Source: Phytophthora quininea
Taxonomy: Eukaryota; Oomycota; Peronosporomycetes; Peronosporales; Peronosporaceae
DNA length: 35,896 nucleotides
Assembly (NCBI GenBank): GCA_011947345.1
Contig: JAAVTG010000159.1
Location: forward strand, 1-35,896
Direction: 5' to 3'
Shown: positions 1-10,803 of the stretch, in pieces
Numbering within the stretch: the stretch's first letter is position 1
Layout: each line of letters opens with the position of its first letter
Translations under genes and position numbers: made by a program
Notes under the pieces: model-generated
Database searches by the model: none
Told to the model about the DNA's origin: nothing
What the model saw: the letters and a program-made list of their open reading frames with translations, nothing else

Positions 1-1659
1 GAACTTCTTTTTCAAAATGGTAAGGGTTCTGCTCTCATACTTGGTGTTCGCTCTTCTTACGTTTTATTGTATTTTAGATGACTGGGCCGGTTTGTTCGCA
101 CACCTGGTAGTAACTAACGATCAGCACGTTTTGCGATCAGATCACAAGATAAGATCTTTGCAGCGCTGCAGCCATCCTGTGAAGAAGAAGTAACTTTGGT
201 CACAGGTATTGTAGACCTTTGCAACAAAATTTTGACCCGGGAACCGACTCGTAGACCGAAGCTGGCGAAAATTATGGCGAACGTTCGTAAACTGGTCAAC
301 GACGCCACCGAGTTGGAGGTGACTGCTACGGATCAAACGTTCATCATAGCATTGTATCAGTCCAATGGGACCGTCGCGCACGAAAGAAGCGAAGACCCAC
401 AGCAAGTTGCGATGGCACAACGGTTTCTTACCAAAGCAGGATCATATCAACAGCTCGGTAGTGGCGAAATTACGGTTCCTACACGCTTCTTCTGGAATTT
501 CTTCATTGTTGCAGATATCACGAAAACAATGGAGGGCTACACAATGACCAGCAAGAACTCCTTACGATGAACACCTGCGAGGCGGAGTATGAAGCCCACT
601 TCACTCATTTCTTCTATCTTGGTTGGCAGGAAACTCATTCATCTCACAGAAATCCAAGCTCGCGCGGGCTCTCAAAGTCGTGGACTTATCGATGATCTCC
701 ACGAAGAATTTCATCGCACGTGCTTTTTACTGAACTCTTCGCTAAGATCTCGTGTCGATGGTGACGCTTCTCAAGAGGCAAATTTGGTTCAACACATTGT
801 CCAATTCGCCCCGCAATACTTCCCCGTGCTACAACGACGACTTCGCGACGAAGCTGGTTGCGTAGCGTTTGCTGTGCTGGGCAAAGATGCTGAGGACACG
901 AAGAACCTCCTTGGAATTTTGGTCAGGATGCTCATGTTCTTCTTCCAGAAAACTCTAGCTGTGACCCCATTTGAAGCGATCAGCTTCTACGCCCGGGATT
1001 GCAGCCGCTTTTTCGACTACCCAGACATGGAGTTTATGCGGCTTTTGCACAGCTCCTCTGTCGATGACACGGCTACAGCCCATATTGTGCAATGCAGATG
1101 CGGATCGGTCGTTTTTACCGTGGAGTCTACTGCCCTGGAAGACGCGCTCTCAAACCAGCGATGTGTTTGCCGGCGCGAAGCTGGCAAACATGAGTCCAAC
1201 AGCATAGTCACATGCCCATGCTTCCACCCGTTCCCGACGAAAGACAATCCACTTTCGCCCGACTTCGACGATGATGATTGTCCAATAAACACAACGTTCA
1301 TTCACGAAGGCGTCGAAGAGAAGCTCGTGCTGCCCATGGAGTCCCGATCGCAACGTGGGCATGAAATACCTTGGGTCGTTGTAGACTTCCTTGCGGTTGG
1401 AAGAGTTGATGTTTCTGTATTCGGGGCACCTTCACATTTGACCAAGATATCGGATGCATCCGCTTCGACTCGACCTGCATCCGCGACTCGCGAAGTACAA
1501 GAGCTGCTCCGTGGTGTTCGACGTCACAATAAACCGACGGATTCCGCGGAGGCTCCCTGGGACTTGTTTGAATGCGAGTACTGCTGTTTGCCGATCTGCG
1601 CTGTTCTAGACGACAAAATAGCGCTGCCCTTACTCACCCCACACCATAAGCAACAATGA
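1..1659 (+). CDS. 3' part of an unrecognised, mostly helical protein
   Basis: The left end lies inside a gene. Bases 1-19 are an exon end, followed by a 58-nt GT-AG intron (20-77) and coding from 78. A second intron of about 63 nt (GTATGA donor near 585, CACAG acceptor near 647) joins a TMNTCEAE segment to IQARAGSQSRGLIDDLHEEF. The frame slips by one base near 150 and again somewhere between 458 and 555; the second slip could also be an unrecognised intron. The longest open stretch is 589-1659, ending in TGA. The protein is Leu-rich and probably alpha-helical over its first two thirds, then has a Cys-rich region with a CRCG motif near 1094 and CEYC near 1572 that faintly recalls a zinc-binding fold. 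I do not recognise the family. Its stop lies 70 bp from that of the convergent polymerase gene. Confidence 0.55.
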
Positions 1660-1729
1660 TATTCTTTTCAACACCGCAGGCATATTTCTACTGATGCATA
1701 ACTCCCGAGGGAGACTGATGTTCTCTAGC

Positions 1730-4700
1730 TCATGTGAACAGCGTCTGCCAGATCGAAGGCTTCACCCAGTTGTAGTTGTCGCGATGGACAGCCTGCAAAA
1801 GCAGCGTAAGAAAATAATGCACAAACCCGTGAAGCATTTGAGATGAACGTACCTTTTCAGCCTGCGCAAGCAGCGTTCGCAGTAGTTCACGGTGGCGCTC
1901 CGATAGCATAGGAGGTTCCGCTTTCGTTGCTGTGTTCGAGACACGCTGGTTTTGCTCCTGGACCTTCTTCTGAGCACGCTCCACGTCGAACAGAGCTTCG
2001 AAATATTTGAGCTGTGTGTACAGCGCACTATCAGGGTACTCTAGGTTGACAGTCGCCCTGCATCCAGCGGCAGAACAGATATTGCCGTTGCCACGGAGGG
2101 ACTGTTTCTGCGTCCGAGTCTTACACGTCACGTCCGAACAAATAGTCCATGCCTCATAATATTGCCTTGTGGCCTCGCGAGTGGCAATATGTAGACGGTT
2201 AGAGAGCACCGCTTGCAGATCGTCGCCAATGTTGCCGTAGATGCCCTCGCTATCGAAGCCCCAGAAGTCAGCTTTACAAACGGGGCACAACAACCCACTT
2301 GTGAGAGAATTGTCCTTCTCCGAGGTGCCAAATACACCAGGGAAAGCACTCGCCATTTTGCAGCGGTTGCAAGTGATCTCCAACGGTTTGCAGTCTTTGA
2401 ATCGATCCGCATCATTCTGTAGAACACTTGGGATAGCATCGCCAGCGTCATTATCCTCATACGTAGCTGCGTGGGAGAACTTAGCAGTATCAAGCCCAAG
2501 ACAGTGCGCTAACTGCGGACTTGACGTTCCCTCGATGTGAGCACACAATCGGTTTACTGGCGGGTGGATCTGCGACTCCAAATACCACTCGACATCGATG
2601 TTAAGCTTACCGCCAGCACGTTTTACCTCGTCCGGGTGGTATGCTCGACGGCCGCTTCCAGGTTCTTCCTCTTTGCAAAGCACATAGGGAATGTGAGTAC
2701 CCGCACCAACGGGCTTTCCTGCGCGCGCAGGGCAAGAGCGACTTGGACGTGGTATTGTTTCGCGCGATCTGGGTACTGTTCGGGCTGCTTGTTGAGACTC
2801 TTCGTGATGACGTACTGTTCAATAGGCTCTTTACCTGAACGCATGCGCTCGGCTACCTGCTCCAGATGGTCGTGGATGCTCTCCACGACATCATCTCGGG
2901 AGTTTCCAGACAGAATGAAGTCGAGGATTTCGTTACCTACAGCTTTAGAGATGACACACCAATCGCGGCGCACCATATCAAGACCTTTCACCTCCTTATC
3001 GAACGAAGGCTCGCTGTTTGGTCGCTCCTTCAGCACTAGCGCAGCGTATTTCTTCTTGTTTAGAAGAAGAATTCTCTTGAAAATGTAATCCACTTCAATC
3101 TCCAGTAGCTTGAAGTGTTTGTTACATTGCGCCTGGATCTCACGACCAATGCGCTTGGCCTCATCGAGTCTCTCGGTGCGCGAATCAACCATAATGGAGT
3201 CTGTGTCACCGTAAATCACATCATAGCCACACTCTTGTTCCGCGACCTCCTTGGCGCGCTGCAACGTTTGTCGGCCAGTCGATGTAATGAGCGCAGCAAT
3301 GGGCTTGGCATAGAACCGGGAGAACCGGAAACCCAAGCAACCGTACATGGAGTTTGCAGTCAGCTTGATAGCCTTTTGGCGAATATCGAGCATCGTCGCT
3401 TTCTCTACGTTGCCTGCTTGCTGCTCCTTCTTGAGTTCTATCTTCACCTGTTTACGCGATTCTAACAATCGCTTGATCACAGCAGGCAAAATGCCAGGCT
3501 CGCTGGCGCTACTAGGTAGTGCAGGGATCTCCGAGTCAGCGCTCGCGTCTGCATTGTCTAGATTCTGGTCCATGTCTTCGTCGTCCACAACCTCGTCGTT
3601 TTCGGGCTGTGGCATTGGCTTCGATTTGTTCTTCTTTTTCTTCTTAGATGTAGATGGAGCAGCAGCGGGGTCTTCGTTAAGCTGACGGTCCACAGTGGTG
3701 AAGCAGATATTGTATTCCTACAAGCCAATGAAGTACATAAATTAGATTTCAGCGCACAATATACATAGGAATCGCGTCTACTTACCCGGATAATCGATGG
3801 ATACAAACTCATGAAATCCAGCAGCACCACGAAATTGTCGTAAAGACCTTTCTTCGGTGCGAAAACCATACCACCAGCGTAAGATGCTTCCCGTCGCTTC
3901 CCCGACTTGTCAGCCTCAGTCCTAGTTTTGAACTTCTCAGGTACGATGAATTTGTGCTTCGATCGGCTGAATTCGTGCAATAGAAGATATTCAATTCGCT
4001 CTGCACGTTTGTTGGCCTCTAGTGTGCGTGTCCATAGATAACCACACAGATTGGCGAGTTGCTTTGACAACGGCAGGATCTCAAGCTTATGCATTAGGTG
4101 CAGTACGAACATGGCATCATCCAATGTGTGTCGGAGGAATTGCACGAAATTGTCAGGGCCTCCCAGAAGGATTTGAGGGATCTCCGTCATCTCCACATCC
4201 AGTCTTTGCTTATGAAGCAGCCTCTCGACGAGGTACGATAGTGTGTAGTTATTTTGTGAGGGTAGAAGCTCTTTTGATGACACGTAAGTATCGCAGAAAA
4301 GGCGGCCATTCACCATGTCATCCATTCGATACTCATTCCAGCCCTCGCCAACGTTCATCGGATTCAAACGACCACGTCGTAGGCGAGTCAACTTTGACCA
4401 CAGTCCACCCATGTGGAAGTTGTCAATGCGTGAAATTAGCAACTCCAAGGCATATTTGTGGAGGTTATGACCGACGATGACGTCTGGATCTTCCCCTTGG
4501 ATACGTGTGAGGAAATAGCTGAGCAGGACACGCTCATTCACCTCCACGTGCAAGCGTTCCGTGTTAATTCCTCGCTTCCCGTTGTCTAGTTTCATGCTGA
4601 ATCGGTCATCTCGCTGGACTGCCTCAGCGTATGACTGAGGGAAGCCAGCATTCTCATCCAACGGGCGAACTGCAGTGAAATGAGATAGTGTATGGCGAAC

Positions 4701-6547
4701 CCCCTTCGTTCCCTTGCCAGCTCCTTCCGAACTAATACCCGTTTCCGTGATGGCAGAAAGAGCAACGACCTCGTGCTTACCGGTGTTCGGATTACAGACA
4801 CTCTTGATACTGAGACTCATCACTGTCAGAGGCGGCGGTGCCATACCACCTTGGATGGAGCTGATGTTCTTAGGATCGAACGTCTCATACTCGAGCTTGC
4901 AGAAACTTACCCCTTCGTTGCACTTGCGGACGCCCTTTACTTCAACCCAGCCCGGGCCTAAAAGCTTGCGCTTAAGCAAGAAGTTCTCGAGTGGACGGGT
5001 GAACGCACCACAAATACGAGTAAACGTTTTCCCACCACGGGAACAATAGTCTGACGGAGGTGCCGGATACCTAGCAGGATACTTTACCTTGAGATGCAGA
5101 TTCTTCCCTCGAGGGATGTTGGCTTCCTCGAAGGCGTAATTGCGCTCAACCAACTTGGTTCTGAACGCATCTTGGTCGCGTTTGTTCGTGATACACGAAG
5201 GCACCAGCACATTGTGGATTTCCTCGTGCATTTGCATCCAGGCTTCTTGCTGCTCCGACTTGCTTAGCTCATTCAGTGGCGTCCCCTTCGGAACAAGGTA
5301 CATGTATCGCTGCAGGTTATTGACTACCACGCAACAGCTTTTATAAACTGCCTGGCCGTTCGGGTCCTCAGGGTTTGACGAGACCTTAATCTTGCCAATG
5401 AGGTAAATTTTGCCTGGTCGGTCTCGAACTTCGACTGCATCCATCCAGTACATCTGGATCGAGTCTGCTGCTCCCATCGGTGCTTCTGGCTCTGCTGATT
5501 GCGAGGCATCCGTCATAGCCACATCCGAGTCACCACTAGCAACTTGCCACCACTCGGCCACTTCGTTCGAAGGGACAGAGGCCACTGGTCCCACGTGCTG
5601 AGGTGGCTTCTGGTCTTCAGGAGCTGCAGGCGCTGCCAACGCTCGTGCAGTCGGCTCCGAGGTCTTCAAACTCGTCTCACGAGCTTTACGCAGCAGCATT
5701 TCTCTCTTACTCAGCTTGGGAGCCTCCTCTTCTTCTTTCGGCTGCTCTGCATCTACTTCCTCCACGTTCATCTCCTCTTTCTCATCTTCAGCACTAACAT
5801 CCTCCATCGGTTCGTCGCCTTCGGGCTCAAAGGCATTGTCGTCGTACTCCACCGCCTCGTCTTGCTCTTCCTCTTTCGTACTAGAAAACGTCGTAGAAGA
5901 CGTTGTAAACGGCTTTCTGGCAGTAAACCCTGAGCTGCCACTGCCAAAAGACGACGCTGTCGAGTACGACATGGGTTTCACATAGGTCTGACGGCTTTCT
6001 GTAGGGTTGTTAGTCAAATCCGCCAGCATACTGTCCAGATCCATGTCCTGCTTGGCAGTCGCTCTACGAGCTGCCGGTTTCGCACCTGGAGCGCCGCTTT
6101 TCTTCCCTGAAGAGAAGAACATTTGCGTGATCTTCTGCTCCCCTCCCGAACCTAATTTAGCTCGCTGCATCTTCTTGGCTCGGCGGACGTAGGCGCTGGA
6201 GAGCGCGCCGGCACTGCGCTTCTTGCCTTCCCGAGGGTCTTCCTCGTCCTCGCGGGCGTCCTCGGGCTCCGACTCGAAGAACTGCTCCTCTCCGTCGTCG
6301 TAGTAGCCCATCTCCCCGTCGTCGTTCTCCACAAAGGGCAGCCCCTGGCGCCGCTGACGCACCAGCTCCTCGTACTCGGTCTCGGTCACGGCCTTGTAAA
6401 TGCTCTCCTCCTGCGGCTTGTACTGGGCCAATCTTGAGCCAGATGCGCTCTCCTCCTGAGCGCCTCCTTCGCGCATGCGGCGGATATCATCCAGCGCCTG
6501 CTTGCGGCTCGCGCTGCCGCGAGAAGAAGCCCCGCGCGGCGACTCAT
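1730..6547 (-). CDS. POLA1: DNA polymerase alpha catalytic subunit
   Basis: This is the B-family replicative polymerase of the polymerase alpha-primase complex, which extends RNA primers in the nucleus. In order the protein has: an N-terminal helix (KQALDDIRRMREGG) and acidic region, the degenerate exonuclease-like domain (DPDVIVGHNLHKYALELL), motif A DFMSLYPSII (about 3789-3822), motif B KLTANSMYGCLGF (about 3328-3366), motif C YGDTDS (3196-3213), and two C-terminal Cys modules (CNRC...CPVC and CSDVTC...CSAAGC). Introns are 3785-3718 and 1852-1793; length is about 1560 aa, close to the family. Two oddities: the only upstream ATG (6547) is one base out of frame with the conserved helix (the first in-frame ATG is 6476), and the frame slips by one base near 2719, where the homologous text continues as GTHIPYVLC. 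Both fit single missing bases. Shares a promoter with the divergent E2 gene. Confidence 0.95.
1793..1852 (-). other. POLA1 intron 2 (60 nt)
   Basis: The donor is GTACGT and the acceptor TTTTGCAG. Splicing joins LLAQAEK to AVHRDNYNW, giving the usual polymerase alpha C-terminus. The intron is open in one frame, so an unspliced reading looks coding. Confidence 0.88.
3718..3785 (-). other. POLA1 intron 1 (68 nt)
   Basis: The donor GTAAGT follows the SLYPSIIR codons and the acceptor TTGTAG precedes EYNICFTTV. Splicing restores the B-family polymerase motif A neighbourhood exactly. Confidence 0.93.
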
Positions 6548-6672
6548 TGGGGTGGTTGTGGTGAAGCCAAAATGCGCGCCAAAATGGAAACCGCGGGAAA
6601 AAGTTTTTACGTTTTAGCCAATCAAAAGAAACGTAAGGTTTTGGACTACTGTTATTTTTGCATTTCGGCAAA
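6548..6672. promoter_or_regulatory. Bidirectional POLA1 / E2 promoter with E2F-like sites
   Basis: About 125 bp separate the divergent starts. Two octamers fit the E2F/DP consensus TTTSSCGC read on the minus strand: TTTGGCGC (6576-6583) and TTTCCCGC (6593-6600), 17 bp apart. A CCAAT box is at 6618-6622 on the plus strand. GCATTTCGGCAAAAT just before the E2 start resembles the oomycete initiator. E2F control of POLA1 is classical in animals and plants; its use here is inferred. Confidence 0.6.
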
Positions 6673-7302
6673 ATGGCGTCAGCGATGGCGACGAAGCGAC
6701 TGCGCAAGGAGTACTTGGCGCTGCAGAGGAACCCGGTCGAGAACATCCGCGCGGCGCCGCTGGAGAAGAACATCCTGGAGTGGCACTACGTCATCTCGGG
6801 CACGGACGGCTCGCCCTACGAAGGGGGACTCTACCACGGCAAGCTCCTGTTCCCTCGAGAATACCCCATGAAGCCTCCGTCCGTGCTCATGCTGACGCCC
6901 AACGGCCGGTTCGAAGTGAACCGCCGTATCTGTCTGAGTATGTCGGACTTCCACCCGGAGACGTGGAACCCGCTCTGGGCCGTGGGCTCCATCCTCACGG
7001 GACTCTATTCCTTCATGGTGAGTGAAGTGAAATGATGTTTTTCGACCGATCAGAAGCTGATCATGTTGTTGTTGTAGTTGGAGGACAAGATCACGACGGG
7101 CAGTATCGAGACGACGGAGGAAGAGGTAAGAAACTCAAGCTATTATGTTTTGCATTGTGGAATTTGGGGTTAAACAATGCGTGTATGTCGACAGAAACGA
7201 GCTTGTGCGGAGACGTCGTTGGCGTACAACTGCAAGGACAAGAACTTCCGCACGCTGTTCCCGGACTTGGCGGAGCTGCACAAGTCGCAGACAGAAGCGT
7301 AG
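6673..7302 (+). CDS. UBC6/UBE2J2-type ubiquitin-conjugating enzyme, no membrane anchor
   Basis: An E2 enzyme of the UBE2J (UBC6) family, which accepts ubiquitin from E1 and in other eukaryotes works in ER-associated degradation. There are three exons (6673-7017, 7078-7125, 7195-7302) with introns of 60 and 69 nt, giving 166 aa. The start is MASAMATKRL, identical in the neighbouring paralogue. The UBC fold shows ILEWHYV, SPYEGGLYHGKL, EYPMKPPS and TPNGRF (in place of the usual HPN motif); the catalytic Cys is C87 in RRICLSMSDFHPETWNP. The protein stops after FPDLAELHKSQTEA, without the C-terminal transmembrane helix that anchors UBC6/UBE2J2 proteins, so it is probably cytosolic or nuclear. Tandem with the anchored paralogue 168 bp downstream. 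Confidence 0.93.
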
Positions 7303-7470
7303 TCGTCGTATTTTCATTTCACCGAAATGCTACCTCGGTTTCGATTGGTTGTCTATTGTAACAGTCATCTCCGATTCGTGCGTCTATCCTAATATTCACA
7401 GTAGAAAAATCCCACGTATGTCGCTTCCACGTGTAGATACATACCTCTTCAGAAAGCCAAGCAAGCCACC

Positions 7471-8209
7471 ATGGCGTCCGCGATGGCCACGAAGCGCCTC
7501 CGCAAGGAGTATCTATCCATGCAGCGCAAGCCCGTGGACTACATCCAGGCCGTACCCGTGGAGACCAACATCCTAGAGTGGCACTACGTCATCACCGGCA
7601 CCAAAGGCTCGCCCTACGAAGGCGGCTACTACCACGGCAAGCTCAAATTCCCTCCGGAGTACCCCATGAAGCCTCCGTCCGTGATGATGATCACGCCTAA
7701 CGGCCGCTTCAAGACCAACCAGAGACTGTGTCTCAGCATGTCGGACTTCCACCCCGAGACGTGGAACCCCATGTGGTCCGTCAGCTCCATCCTCACAGGA
7801 CTCTACTCGTTCATGGTGAGATGACGGATCCTTTTTTAAAATGATGTTTATGAGTCAAAGTTATCCCATGATTATTTATTTATTTTAGTTGGAGAATCAA
7901 GCGACGTTGGGAAGTATCAGCACGTCGGACGCACAGAAGAAGAAATACGCGGCAGTGTCGTTGGAGACAAATTGCAGCAACGCCACCTTCAGAAAGTTGT
8001 TCCCCGATCTTGTGGAACTGAACGAACAACACCAAAAGGAACAGGAACTAATGCGAAATCTATCTCCAGCCGCAGAAGGAGCTGCATCTGTCTCGAGCGT
8101 CAAGAGTGGCGCTGCGGAGAATTCAGGAGTAGAAGACTGGTCCACGACGGTGTATCTGATCGGGAGTCTTCTGGTGGTGGGGACGGCGGCGGCGTACTGG
8201 ATGTCATAG
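7471..8209 (+). CDS. UBE2J2: UBC6/UBE2J2-type E2 enzyme, tail-anchored
   Basis: A second UBE2J2/UBC6-type E2 with two exons (7471-7815 and 7889-8209, intron 73 nt), giving 221 aa. The core has C87 in the RLCLSMSDFHPETWNP context, TPNGRF and YHGKLKFPPEYPMKPPS. After the core come TLGSISTSD and the helix ending LFPDLVEL, both shared with animal UBE2J2, then a Ser/Ala/Glu-rich linker and a C-terminal hydrophobic helix (VYLIGSLLVVGTAAAYW). This is the usual tail-anchored topology with the catalytic domain facing the cytosol at the ER, pointing to ERAD. First-exon length and first intron position are identical to those of the upstream paralogue, so the pair arose by tandem duplication. Confidence 0.95.
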
Positions 8210-8966
8210 GTACAAGGGAAAACCTGTTAAATGCCTCTCATAGTTTCAAAGTTTCGCTCGATGCCTTTGCAGTTTCACTTTGCTAATATGCCCCTCCTGA
8301 AGGGCCATCTGAACTCTCACAGCACTAGACGTAAATTATGAATTAGCTGCTACTGCTAGTTTCTTTGATCTGGAGCGGTCGTGTCGACGCTTGTTGCAGT
8401 TCGAGCAACGGGATAGGAGCGCAATATTCTTTTGCTTCAGCTTCGTGCCAATAACCGGCGAGCGACGTTCAATGCGTCTGCACTAACTCCTAGCGACAAC
8501 AAGCACCATTTTTCCTTCTAAGTCTTCTGCAGAGAATCGGTCGGACGAACTTGACGCGTTACTGCATGCACGTTGACAATATTCCAAGTGAAGATGCCAT
8601 CTTCGACCATTGTCCAAGAAATAACCGATTTGTTTCCATTTTGCGGTCGCCTTGGCCTTTGTGTTGCTCTCAGCCTTGCAACAAGTGACAACGGGACAAC
8701 ACGATCTTCGGACTCGACTGCAGTATCGCTGACGTTGATCCTCAATCCTAAAAAAGGCAGCCGTCGAACTTGGTCACATAATTTCGTCAAAGTCGCCATC
8801 TTTTTCGCTAGTGTCACCACTGCTGTGGCAGAACCGACTACCGGTAGGCCAGTCATGACTGCAACAACCAAGTCGTAAGTGCAGAGCTCGTTTGGTCGGA
8901 ATATGAGAATTAGCGCCGAAGAGAGGATCAATATTTTTTCCTGTCGTGTCATCACTTATTACAAAA
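8210..8966. other. Intergenic; degenerate coding-like text
   Basis: No intact gene seen. Plus-strand frames around 8573-8878 contain STIVQEITDLFPFCG, which loosely recalls the helix and second strand of an RRM domain, then wander without a coherent protein. It may be a decayed gene. An antisense ORF over 8518-8955 has no recognisable features. Confidence 0.3.
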
Positions 8967-9077
8967 ATGAAAGCACCCAAGAAGACTGAGAAAGAAGCAA
9001 AATGGAAGCAAGTCGACCGCCGGTTCAAGTGGGATTACACTCCTATACAAGTCAAGAATGACTTGGAGTTGGGGTAA
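8967..9077 (+). pseudogene. Short WY-effector-like fragment
   Basis: A 36-codon ORF containing KEAKWKQVDRRFKW followed by a Pro-x-x-Val-x-x-x-Leu pattern. This resembles the W-motif helix of the effectors to the right (KETAKWTQIDDWLDRF and AATWFKIDDWIKNE). No signal peptide, RXLR or Y-motif is attached, so it looks like a fragment of a duplicated effector gene. Confidence 0.4.
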
Positions 9078-9428
9078 AATTGGTGCTACAATTTTATCAA
9101 CGATTCAATGGTGGTAACAGAGTGGCAGCACTCAATCGTGTTGAACAGACGGCATTATGCGCTCTCAATTTTTCGGCGATTGGAGACAAGGATAGTGATC
9201 CTCTGTTGGAAGCGTTTCCGGAGTAAAAATCTACGCCAGGACAAATATTAAGTTATCTGGTAACAAACACTTTAAATGTCGTTATCAAGCTATCAAATGT
9301 GCCACTTTGCTGCTCCGGAGGCCATGCTGCAAGGCGTTCAGAAACCTGCACGCAATATACGAGGCCGTGCAGTTTTAGCACGACTCACTGTTCTATTTGT
9401 CATTGTCGCGTCAAGACGTTTCGAGCTA

Positions 9429-9845
9429 ATGTATCTTCATTATCTTCTATTGGTAGTTACAACCATCTACTTGGCCGGTCGCAGCAACCTGTATAGAGGA
9501 TACTTCTGCAAGTTCAATCCAGCTCGGTCCAAGACGACATTTGTCAAGATCTCGACTGCCTTGTCAATTGCCGCGAAACTTAGGGCTACCGAGTCGGCTA
9601 AGGTGACCGCCGAGTGAAACAATGTTGATGACTAGGTCGAGCAAGAACAGGGCTTTCGTCAAGGACAATTTGACAGCAGACGCAAGACGCGCCTCAACTA
9701 CAAGTTCTTCAGTACAAGGCTTATCTGACCAAGTTTGAGGGCAAGCTGGATAAATTTCTACAGAGAGATTACTTGACTCGCACTTCGCGGTACAGCCTCA
9801 GTCGTTATCGCGTTGCATCCTTATGTGGCCAATTTGAGGGTTAGC
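9429..9845 (+). pseudogene. RXLR/WY effector relic
   Basis: An ATG at 9429 opens a hydrophobic signal-peptide-like stretch (MYLHYLLLVVTTIYLAG) very close to that of the minus-strand effector at 11548 (MFLRHLLLVVTAIYLVG). About 250 bp further, in another frame, comes a Y-motif segment (YLTKFEGKLDKFLQRD, near 9718-9765) nearly identical to YLTKFEGKLDEFLKRD of that gene. The intervening DNA is scrambled across frames with stops. No functional protein is supported. Confidence 0.5.
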
Positions 9846-10079
9846 GAGGATTTCTGGTAGAGACATCTCAACCGTATATCAAAAGTGTGCCAGCGAGAAA
9901 TCCAAGTAGTTCATGGTCAACGAAAAGCCATCGTCGCGAGCAAACTTCCGCTCTATTATACTGTCGTGTCACCAAATCCCTTCATCACTGATGAAAGAAG
10001 TTGGGAATATTTCACTTGGAACCCTCTCCGCGTTCAACAACAGCTCCAAGCTCTACCAAGTGCTTTCAAGTCCGGAATC

Positions 10080-10689
10080 ATGTCTCCTTTTCATTTTCTA
10101 CTCGCCAGTGTCATCCTCTATTGCACGTACATCGTTTCTATCGTCGAGGCAGACCCAACAAACTCGCTCACGATATCAACAGCGACAGACTCCACCGCGA
10201 TCGATTCTTTCGGTCCAAGTCAAAACTTGCAAACCGACAGCGACACCAACCCCGAGGAGCGAGTCAACATCCCTGGCGTGTCCTCGATTGCTTCTAAGTT
10301 GAGTGCGGCCAAGAAGGCCAAGGAGACAGCCAAATGGACGCAAATCGACGACTGGTTGGACCGCTTTTTGTCTCCGGAGGAGGTCAAAATAGGCTTAAAA
10401 CTAGACAGTAAATTCGGAGACTCGCTCAAGAAGAGCGGAAAGTACAAGTTCTATGAGGCCTACCTGGCCAAGTTCGAATGCAGTCTGGACGACTTGTTAC
10501 GCAATAAGTTTGACACCTATGATGTCAAGGCGATGCTCGGCCTTCAGACGACCCCGTTGAACCTCCTAAAGCAGTCAGACAAGCTCAAGTGTACGTGAAA
10601 TATGTCAACATGGTTAATGACAAGATCATCCAAGCCAAAGCGCTGCCCAATCCGTCACTTCCAGATATGTTTCTGCCGGTGTCTAAATG
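10080..10689 (+). CDS. Secreted WY-type effector with EER, degenerate RXLR, frame slip near the 3' end
   Basis: Translation from ATG 10080 gives a signal peptide (about residues 1-24, core FHFLLASVILYCTYIVS), a Ser/Thr/Asp-rich spacer, QNLQ at residues 48-51 where RXLR would be expected, and EER at 59-61. A WY-fold region follows: W-motif KWTQIDDWLDRFLSPEEVK and Y-motif YKFYEAYLAKFE. Such proteins are secreted by oomycetes and act inside plant cells; the target cannot be inferred. The first frame ends at 10598, but the homologous sequence continues one frame over (KYVNMVNDKI) to a stop at 10689, consistent with one missing base near 10590. An in-frame upstream extension to 9885 lacks a signal peptide and is not favoured. 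Either a real effector with a sequence error or a recent pseudogene. Confidence 0.7.
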
Positions 10690-10803
10690 ATTTTTGATTC
10701 GGATTTCCGAGAAAACGTTCCAATCGAAAACAATCGAACAGGGTTCCGAAGTAATAGAAAATATTGTGTTCAACGTTGCCTGCCATTACGACTTTCAAAA
10801 CGT

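Noticed and set aside
6548..6773. N-terminal extension of POLA1 to 6773
   Set aside because: It is antisense to the E2 coding exon and crosses the shared promoter; the family does not have this extension.
6434..6871. 145-codon plus-strand ORF overlapping the POLA1 start and the first E2
   Set aside because: A frame shadow of the E2 gene joined to the promoter; the Arg/Ser-rich text has no homology.
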